DNA from: Paracoccaceae bacterium
GTDB taxonomy: Bacteria > Pseudomonadota > Alphaproteobacteria > Rhodobacterales > Rhodobacteraceae
Reading direction: 5' to 3'
DNA: 11,233 bases
NCBI GenBank assembly: GCA_007121115.1
Contig: SKMI01000013.1
Location: 1 to 11,233 of the forward strand
The notes under the pieces are model-generated. The model was not told the origin of the DNA. It made no database searches and was given only the letters and a program-made list of their open reading frames with translations. Shown here one piece after another: positions 5,695-11,233 of this stretch (positions are counted from its first letter, which is position 1; each line of letters starts with the position of its first letter). Made by a program: the position numbers and the translations under genes.

Positions 5695-5757
5695 CTGGCT
5701 CCCCGGCATCGCGGCCACGCGATGTGCGCGGGTGCGGATCGGCAAGGGACAGGCACG

Positions 5758-6876
5758 ATGAAGATCAGCATGGAACGCGGGGTCTTGCTCAAGGCCGTGG
5801 CGCAGGCGCAATCGGTGGTGGAACGGCGCAACACCATCCCGATCCTGGCCAATGTGCTGATCGAGGCCGAGGGCGATCAGGTCAGCCTGCGCGCCACCGA
5901 TCTGGACATCGAGGTGGTGGACCGTGCGCCCGCCCAGGTGGAACGTCCCGGTGCCACCACCGTCTCGGCGGTGATGCTGCATGACATCGTGCGCAAGCTG
6001 CCCGATGGCGCGCTGGTGGGGCTGGCGCATGACCCGCGCACCGAGCGGCTGAGCGTCACCGCGGGGCGGTCGAACTTCGCGCTGGCAACGCTCCCGCGCG
6101 AGGACTTTCCGGTCATGGCGACCTCGGAATACAGCAGCAACTTCAGCGCCAGGGCGGGCGAGTTGAAGCGGCTGTTCGAGAAGTCGAAATTCGCGATCTC
6201 CACCGAAGAGACACGCTATTACCTCAACGGCGTCTACATGCATGTCGCCGATGGCGAAGACGGCAAGGTGCTGCGCTGCGTGGCCACCGACGGGCACCGG
6301 CTGGCCCGCGTGGACACCGCGCTCCCCGAAGGCGCGGCCGAGATGCCCGGCGTTATCGTCCCGCGCAAGACCGTGGGCGAGTTGCGCAAGTTGCTGGACG
6401 ATGACGACATGGATATCGCCGTGTCGGTGTCGGAGACCAAGCTGCGCTTCGCCACGCCAGACATCACCCTGACGTCGAAGGTGATCGACGGCACATTTCC
6501 GGATTACACCCGCGTCATCCCCACCGGCAACACAAGGCGGCTGGAGGTGGATGCCTCCGAATTTGCCCGCGCCGTGGACCGGGTGGCGACCGTGTCCTCG
6601 GAACGCTCGCGCGCGGTTAAGCTGGCGATCGACGAGGATCGGCTGGTACTGTCGGTCAACGCGCCCGACAGCGGCGCGGCCGAGGAGGAACTTGTCGTGG
6701 CCTATGGCGACGAACGGCTGGAAATCGGGTTCAACGCGAAATACCTGCTGGAGATCGCCAGCCAGGTGGACCGGGAAAACGCCGTGTTCCTGTTCAATTC
6801 CTCGGGCGATCCGACGCTGGTGCGCGAAGGCTCGGACACATCGGCGGTCTATGTCGTCATGCCGATGCGGGTTTGA
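5758..6876 (+). CDS. dnaN: DNA polymerase III subunit beta (sliding clamp)
   Basis: The beta clamp is a ring-shaped homodimer that tethers DNA polymerase III to DNA and is the docking platform for many replication and repair proteins. At 372 residues the product has the length expected for three repeated clamp domains of about 120 residues. It begins MKISMERGVLLKAVAQAQSVVERRNTIPILANVL, has ATDLDIEV in domain 1, YYLNGVYMH and VATDGHRLA in domain 2 and PDYTRVIP at the domain 2-3 boundary. It ends in the family-typical YVVMPMRV, which lines the partner-binding cleft. ATG 5758 is preferred over an upstream in-frame ATG at 5722: it gives the standard N-terminus and has AAGGGA at 5744-5749, eight bases before it. 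It lies in the conserved order dnaA-dnaN-recF. Confidence 0.98.
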   Translation: MKISMERGVLLKAVAQAQSVVERRNTIPILANVLIEAEGDQVSLRATDLDIEVVDRAPAQVERPGATTVSAVMLHDIVRKLPDGALVGLAHDPRTERLSVTAGRSNFALATLPREDFPVMATSEYSSNFSARAGELKRLFEKSKFAISTEETRYYLNGVYMHVADGEDGKVLRCVATDGHRLARVDTALPEGAAEMPGVIVPRKTVGELRKLLDDDDMDIAVSVSETKLRFATPDITLTSKVIDGTFPDYTRVIPTGNTRRLEVDASEFARAVDRVATVSSERSRAVKLAIDEDRLVLSVNAPDSGAAEEELVVAYGDERLEIGFNAKYLLEIASQVDRENAVFLFNSSGDPTLVREGSDTSAVYVVMPMRV

Positions 6877-6881
6877 AGCCC

Positions 6882-6914
6882 CGCCCCGGCGTGCCGGTGC
6901 GCCACGCCGGGGCG
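6882..6914 (+). promoter_or_regulatory. Perfect 12-bp hairpin between dnaN and recF
   Basis: CGCCCCGGCGTG (6882-6893) is exactly complementary in reverse to 6903-6914, with a 9-base loop. After a single C/C mismatch three more pairs form (6878-6880 with 6916-6918). No T-run follows. A second, smaller stem, CGGCAC (6915-6920) with GTGCCG (6929-6934), uses bases that overlap the outer part of the first, so the two cannot both form completely. The second stem lies just before the recF Shine-Dalgarno. Confidence 0.55.
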
Positions 6915-6949
6915 CGGCACGCTGAACCGTGCCGTGGGGAGCGTGGCCG

Positions 6950-8062
6950 ATGCCCTGTCATCTGACATCGCTGACCCTGCTGCGATTCCGCTCGCACCCG
7001 CGCACGCGGCTCAAGCTGGACGCACGACCGGTCGCGATCTTTGGTGCCAACGGGGCGGGGAAGACAAACCTGCTGGAAGCGGTCTCCTTGCTTTCGCCCG
7101 GGCGAGGGCTGCGGCGCGCCGCGGCGGACGATCTGGCGCTCCGCCCGGATGCGCAGGGCTGGAAGCTGCGGGCCGAGGTGATGGCTGGCGATGGTCCGCG
7201 CCCGCTGGAAACCGGCGCGCTGCCGGGGCAGTCGCGCAGCGTGCGGATTGACGAGAAGGCGGCCCCGCAATTGGCCCTTGGCGGCGTGCTGGCGGTGCTG
7301 TGGCTGACCCCAGCGATGGACCGGCTGTGGACCGAGGCCGCCGAGGGCCGCCGCCGTTTCCTGGACCGCATCGCCATGAGCTTCACCCCCGACCACGGCG
7401 GCGCGGTGCTGGCCTATGAACGCGCCATGCGCGAACGCAACCGGCTGTTGCGCGATGCGGTCGCCGACCCGGCCTGGTATCGCGCGCTGGAGGCGCAGAT
7501 GGCCGAGGCGGGCGCGCGCATGGCCGCCACCCGCCGCGCTGCGCTGGCCGCGCTGGCCGAAGCGACGGCAGAGGCCGAGACCGTCTTTCCCGCCGCAGAC
7601 CTGTCCATCACCGGCCCCGAAGGCGTGCTGCAACCCGAAGACGCGGGCGACATCACCACCGCGCTGTCCGAAGGGCGCCGCCGCGACATGGCCGCCGGGC
7701 GCACGCTGACCGGGCCGCACCGCGCCGACATTGCGGCGGTCTATGCCGCCAAGGGCCAGGCGGCGGCGCGCTGCTCCACGGGCGAGCAGAAGGCGCTGCT
7801 GATCTCCATGGTGCTGGCCAATGCCCGCGCGCTGATGGTCCGGCGCGGCGCGCCGCCGGTGCTGCTGCTCGATGAGGTCGCCGCGCATCTGGATGCCGAC
7901 CGCCGCGCCGCCCTGCACGCCGAGGTGCTGGCACTGGGCGCGCAGGCCTGGATGACCGGCACCGGTCCGGAGCTTTTCGCCGGGCAGGGCGGGGCGATGC
8001 AGGGGCTGGAGGTGCTGGCCGAGGGCGGCGCCTCGCAGGTTAAGGAGGCGGATCTGCCATGA
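6950..8062 (+). CDS. recF: DNA replication and repair protein RecF
   Basis: RecF is an SMC/ABC-type ATPase that, with RecO and RecR, helps load RecA at gapped DNA and stalled forks. The 370-residue product has the expected size. Near the N-terminus is LTLLRFRSHPRTRL, typical of RecF, followed by Walker A GANGAGKT (32-39). The ABC signature STGEQK is at 276-281 and Walker B VLLLDE at 304-309, followed by VAAHLD. ATG 6950 is chosen: it gives the short family-type N-terminus and has GGGGAG (6936-6941) eight bases upstream. A GTG at 6929 would add seven residues and has no ribosome binding site. The TGA stop overlaps the next start in an ATGA. The protein is rich in Ala and Arg, like its neighbours in this G+C-rich genome. 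Confidence 0.95.
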   Translation: MPCHLTSLTLLRFRSHPRTRLKLDARPVAIFGANGAGKTNLLEAVSLLSPGRGLRRAAADDLALRPDAQGWKLRAEVMAGDGPRPLETGALPGQSRSVRIDEKAAPQLALGGVLAVLWLTPAMDRLWTEAAEGRRRFLDRIAMSFTPDHGGAVLAYERAMRERNRLLRDAVADPAWYRALEAQMAEAGARMAATRRAALAALAEATAEAETVFPAADLSITGPEGVLQPEDAGDITTALSEGRRRDMAAGRTLTGPHRADIAAVYAAKGQAAARCSTGEQKALLISMVLANARALMVRRGAPPVLLLDEVAAHLDADRRAALHAEVLALGAQAWMTGTGPELFAGQGGAMQGLEVLAEGGASQVKEADLP

Positions 8063-8679
8063 GCGCCACGGCCTTCGATCTGCTGCTCTATGCGGGCGCC
8101 ATCGTGATCCTGTTCCTGACCCCCGGCCCGGTCTGGGTGGCGCTGACCGCGCGGGCGTTGTCCGGCGGATTCCGGCAGTCCTGGCCGCTGGCGGTGGGGG
8201 TGTCTCTTGGCGATCTGATGTGGCCGCTGGCGGCGATCTTCGGGCTGGCCTGGATCCTGACCGTATATGACGGATTCATCGACAACCTGCGCTGGGTGGC
8301 GGTGGCGACCTTTGTCATCATGGGCTACGCGCTGATCCGCAACGCCGAGCGGCCGGTGAGCGCCGACAGCCGCCTGACCCGGCCCGGGCGGGCCTCCGGC
8401 TTCATGGCCGGGGTGGTGGTGATCCTGGCCAACCCCAAGGCGATCCTGTTCTACATGGGCGTACTTCCGGGTTTCTTCGATCTGGGCCGCATCACCGTTG
8501 CCGATATCGCGGCGATCCTGCTGATTTCGGCCATGATCCCGCTGGCCGGAAACCTGGGCCTTGCGCTGATGATTGACCGGGTGCGGCGGCTCCTGCAATC
8601 GCCGCGCGCACTGGCGCGGACAAACCGGATTTCGGGGGTGCTGCTGATCGGCGTTGGGGTGCTGATCGCGCTGGGATAA
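8059..8679 (+). CDS. LysE/RhtB-family amino acid exporter (substrate unknown)
   Basis: This looks like an inner-membrane exporter of the LysE/RhtB superfamily, whose members expel amino acids such as lysine, homoserine, threonine or leucine. The 206-residue length is typical. Family features visible are the hydrophobic N-terminus with TPGPVWVALTARALSGGF (21-38), GVSLGD (47-52), and NPKAILFYMGVLPGF (125-139). About six hydrophobic segments can be seen (roughly 6-20, 43-68, 78-94, 113-136, 148-172 and 191-205), separated by Arg-rich loops. ATG 8059 overlaps the recF stop in an ATGA and has AAGGAGG at 8042-8048, the best ribosome binding site in the replication block. It is therefore probably translated together with recF. 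Nothing in the sequence shows the substrate, and no divergent regulator gene of the LysG/Lrp type is adjacent. Confidence 0.87.
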   Translation: MSATAFDLLLYAGAIVILFLTPGPVWVALTARALSGGFRQSWPLAVGVSLGDLMWPLAAIFGLAWILTVYDGFIDNLRWVAVATFVIMGYALIRNAERPVSADSRLTRPGRASGFMAGVVVILANPKAILFYMGVLPGFFDLGRITVADIAAILLISAMIPLAGNLGLALMIDRVRRLLQSPRALARTNRISGVLLIGVGVLIALG

Positions 8680-8726
8680 CCCTTGCGTGACGGGCCGCGC
8701 AGACCCCGCGAATATGGTGCCGAAGG

Positions 8727-8755
8727 CGTGACACGGCCGGGCGGAACGACTATAA
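8727..8755 (+). promoter_or_regulatory. gyrB promoter
   Basis: CGTGAC (8727-8732), exactly 17 bases, then CTATAA (8750-8755). Each hexamer matches five of six bases of the alphaproteobacterial CTTGAC-N17-CTATAT consensus. Transcription would start near 8762, giving a leader of about 20 bases before the gyrB ATG. It is the best -10 element in the window and would free gyrB from dnaA/recF transcription. Supercoiling-sensitive control, known for gyrase genes elsewhere, cannot be judged from the sequence. Confidence 0.75.
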
Positions 8756-8784
8756 GTCGCGCAAGAAAACGGCAGGTAGGCGGG

Positions 8785-11202
8785 ATGAGCGAAGCAGCAG
8801 CGGACAGACAGGATTACGGCGCCGATTCCATCAAGGTTCTCAAGGGCCTGGATGCCGTGCGCAAACGCCCGGGCATGTATATCGGCGACACCGATGACGG
8901 CTCGGGGCTGCACCACATGGTCTATGAGGTGGTGGACAACGGCATCGACGAGGCGCTGGCCGGTCACGCCGACCGGGTGGAGGTCATCATCCACGCCGAC
9001 AACTCGGTCTCCGTGATGGACAACGGGCGCGGCGTGCCCACAGATATTCACGCCGAGGAAGGCGTTTCGGCGGCCGAGGTCATCATGACCCAGCTGCACG
9101 CGGGCGGTAAGTTCGACCAGAACAGCTACAAGGTCTCGGGCGGGTTGCACGGGGTCGGCGTCTCGGTGGTCAACGCGCTGTCGGACTGGCTGGAACTGCG
9201 CATCTGGCGCAACGGCAAGGAGCATCTTGTCCGGTTTGAGCATGGCGAGACGGTGGAGCACCTGCGCGTGGTAGGCGATGCCGAAGGGCGCAAGGGGACC
9301 GAGGTGCGGTTCCTGGCCTCGACCGCGACCTTCTCGAACCTCGATTACAGCTTCAAGACGCTGGAAAACCGGCTGCGGGAACTGGCCTTCCTGAACTCGG
9401 GCGTCCGCATCGTGCTGGAGGATCACCGCCCCGCCGAGATGCTGCGCACGGAACTCCACTACGAAGGCGGTGTGCGCGAATTCGTCCGCCATCTGGACCG
9501 CTCCAAGACCCCGGTGATGCCCGAGCCCATTCATATCGAGGGCGAACGCGACGGGATCGGCGTGGAAGTGGCCATGTGGTGGAATGACAGCTACCACGAA
9601 AGCGTGCTGCCGTTTACCAACAACATCCCGCAGCGCGATGGCGGCACGCATATGGCGGGCTTTCGCGGCGCGCTGACCCGCACCATCACCCGCTACGCCC
9701 AAGACAGCGGCATCGCCAAGCGCGAGAAGATCAGCTTCACCGGCGATGACGCGCGCGAGGGGCTGACCTGCGTGCTGTCGGTGAAGGTGCCGGATCCGAA
9801 GTTTTCCAGCCAGACCAAGGACAAGCTGGTGTCTTCGGAAGTGCGCCCAGTGGTGGAATCGCTGGTCTCCGAGAAGCTGGCCGAGTGGTTCGAGGAAAAC
9901 CCCGCCGAGGCGAAGGCCATCGTCTCCAAGATTGTCGAGGCCGCGCTGGCCCGCGAAGCCGCGCGCAAGGCACGTGACCTGACCCGGCGCAAGACGGCGC
10001 TGGATGTGGCCTCGCTTCCCGGCAAGCTGGCGGATTGCCAGGAGAAGGACCCGGCGCTGTCGGAGCTGTTCATCGTCGAGGGGGACAGCGCCGGTGGCTC
10101 GGCCAAACAGGGGCGGTCGCGCCAGAATCAGGCGGTTCTGCCGCTGAAGGGCAAGATCCTGAACGTGGAGCGCGCGCGCTTCGACCGGATGTTGTCAAGC
10201 CAGGAGATCGGCACGCTGATCACCGCGCTGGGCACCGGGATCGGGCGGGACGAGTTCGACCTGTCCAAGTTGCGCTACCACAAGATCATCATCATGACCG
10301 ACGCCGATGTGGACGGCGCGCATATCCGCACGCTCTTGCTGACCTTCTTTTTCCGGCAGATGCCCGAACTGATCGAGGCGGGGCACCTGTTCATCGCCGA
10401 ACCGCCGCTCTACAAGGTCGCGCGCGGCAAGTCCGAGGTCTATCTGAAGGACCGCACCGCGCTGGAGGATTACCTGATCGCGCAAGGGGTCGAAGGCGCG
10501 ATGCTGCGGCTGGGGACGGGCGAGGAGATCGTGAGCACCGATCTGGCCCGCGTGGTCACCGAGGCCCGTGCCGTCCGCCGCGCGCTCGAGGCATTTCCGA
10601 CCCATTACCCGCAGCACATCCTGGAACAGGCGGCGATTGCCGGGGCGCTGTCGCCCGAGGCGCTGGCCAGCGCGCCGCAGGAACTGGCCGACCGGGTGGC
10701 CACGCGGCTGGATGCCGTGGCGGTGGAGTATGAGCGCGGCTGGCAGGGCCGGCCCACGCAGGACGGCGGGCTGCGGCTGTCGCGCGTGCTGCGCGGGGTC
10801 GAGGAGGTCCGCACGCTGGACGGTGGCGTGCTGCGCTCGGGCGAGGCGCGGCGGCTGGCATCGCACACGGGCACGCTGCAGGAGGTCTATGCCGCGCCTG
10901 CAACGCTTGTGCGCCGCGACCGGTCGCAGGTGATCCACGGGCCGGTGGCGCTTCTGGAAGCGATCCTGGCCGAGGGCGAAAAGGGGCTGAGCTTGCAGCG
11001 CTACAAGGGGCTGGGCGAGATGAACCCGGACCAGCTCTGGGAAACCACGCTGGACCCCGAGGCGCGGACACTCCTGCAGGTCAAGGTCGATGATCTGGCC
11101 GAGGCGGATGATCTGTTCACAAAGCTGATGGGGGATGTTGTGGAACCCCGCCGCGCGTTCATACAGTCCAACGCACTGAACGTGGAGAATCTGGACGCGT
11201 GA
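8785..11202 (+). CDS. gyrB: DNA gyrase subunit B
   Basis: GyrB is the ATPase and TOPRIM subunit of the A2B2 gyrase that introduces negative supercoils. The product is 805 residues, like the long Gram-negative form. The GHKL ATPase domain has EVVDNGIDEALAG with Glu48 and Asn52 aligning to catalytic Glu42 and Asn46 of E. coli, then DNGRGVP and GGLHGVGVSVVNAL. The transducer contains the QTKDKL motif. TOPRIM has EGDSAGGSAKQGRSR (from Glu432), PLKGKILNVERA, and DADVDGAHI (506-514), whose aspartates bind magnesium. A region of about 170 residues between TOPRIM and QRYKGLGEMNPDQLWETT (from 738) is the insert found in many Gram-negative GyrB proteins. ATG 8785 is chosen by the usual N-terminus and the GGTAGG just upstream (8775-8780). 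The frame is open up to 8683, but that would run through the promoter. The gene is complete. Confidence 0.98.
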   Translation: MSEAAADRQDYGADSIKVLKGLDAVRKRPGMYIGDTDDGSGLHHMVYEVVDNGIDEALAGHADRVEVIIHADNSVSVMDNGRGVPTDIHAEEGVSAAEVIMTQLHAGGKFDQNSYKVSGGLHGVGVSVVNALSDWLELRIWRNGKEHLVRFEHGETVEHLRVVGDAEGRKGTEVRFLASTATFSNLDYSFKTLENRLRELAFLNSGVRIVLEDHRPAEMLRTELHYEGGVREFVRHLDRSKTPVMPEPIHIEGERDGIGVEVAMWWNDSYHESVLPFTNNIPQRDGGTHMAGFRGALTRTITRYAQDSGIAKREKISFTGDDAREGLTCVLSVKVPDPKFSSQTKDKLVSSEVRPVVESLVSEKLAEWFEENPAEAKAIVSKIVEAALAREAARKARDLTRRKTALDVASLPGKLADCQEKDPALSELFIVEGDSAGGSAKQGRSRQNQAVLPLKGKILNVERARFDRMLSSQEIGTLITALGTGIGRDEFDLSKLRYHKIIIMTDADVDGAHIRTLLLTFFFRQMPELIEAGHLFIAEPPLYKVARGKSEVYLKDRTALEDYLIAQGVEGAMLRLGTGEEIVSTDLARVVTEARAVRRALEAFPTHYPQHILEQAAIAGALSPEALASAPQELADRVATRLDAVAVEYERGWQGRPTQDGGLRLSRVLRGVEEVRTLDGGVLRSGEARRLASHTGTLQEVYAAPATLVRRDRSQVIHGPVALLEAILAEGEKGLSLQRYKGLGEMNPDQLWETTLDPEARTLLQVKVDDLAEADDLFTKLMGDVVEPRRAFIQSNALNVENLDA

Positions 11203-11212
11203 GGCGCTGTTA

Positions 11213-11230
11213 ACGCGCGCCCCGGCGCGT
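11213..11230 (+). terminator. Possible start of a gyrB terminator stem (cut by window edge)
   Basis: ACGCGC (11213-11218) and GCGCGT (11225-11230) form a 6-bp inverted repeat around GCCCCG, starting ten bases after the gyrB stop. The window ends three bases later, so whether a T-run follows cannot be seen. Confidence 0.3.
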
Positions 11231-11233
11231 CGG

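Noticed and set aside
5636..5757. Terminator after dnaA
   Set aside because: Only a 6-bp stem with an 11-base loop and no T-run. The TTTTT at 5681-5685 is not next to a stem.
7741..9702. A 653-codon open frame on the minus strand opposite recF, the exporter gene and gyrB
   Set aside because: It lies antisense to well-identified genes and its His/Gln/Arg-rich product has no recognisable domain. Long antisense frames are common in GC-rich coding DNA.
1..11233. Mobile elements, CRISPR arrays, tRNA/rRNA genes, toxin-antitoxin or defence genes
   Set aside because: None were seen on either strand. The gene content is housekeeping apart from the exporter, so no novel multi-gene system is claimed.

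Overview
The window looks like chromosomal DNA of a high-G+C alphaproteobacterium, most likely of the Rhodobacterales (Rhodobacter/Roseobacter-Paracoccus group). The basis is the secY-adk-rpsM-rpsK-rpoA-rplQ order, protein sequences of alphaproteobacterial type (DnaA, GyrB, RpoA), and promoters that resemble the CTTGAC-N17-CTATAT consensus known from alphaproteobacteria. I cannot name the genus from sequence alone.

Layout, all genes on the + strand. (1) 1-3716 is the end of the spc operon and the alpha operon: the 3' end of secY, adk (ATGA overlap with secY), a 203-bp gap with a promoter and leader structures, then rpsM, rpsK, rpoA and rplQ, closed by a canonical intrinsic terminator at 3687-3716. 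(2) 3717-4243 is a 527-bp stretch with no convincing gene. It is the leader of dnaA and also the junction between the ribosomal and replication clusters. (3) 4244-11202 is the replication block dnaA, dnaN, recF, a LysE/RhtB-family exporter gene (ATGA overlap with recF) and gyrB, which has its own good promoter at 8727-8755. The window ends 31 bp after gyrB.

The genes serve central growth functions: protein export (SecY), nucleotide balance (Adk), ribosome and RNA polymerase assembly (S13, S11, RpoA, L17), initiation and elongation of DNA replication (DnaA, beta clamp), repair (RecF) and supercoiling (GyrB). The only non-housekeeping gene is the exporter.

I found no CRISPR array, transposase, tRNA, rRNA, defence gene or other accessory system, and no evidence of an undescribed multi-gene system. 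The points worth a second look are the direct adjacency of rplQ and dnaA, the long gene-free dnaA leader, and a set of intergenic hairpins without U-tracts in which G-U pairs favour folding of the + strand RNA (rpsM leader, rpsK/rpoA, rpoA/rplQ), plus a perfect 12-bp stem between dnaN and recF.
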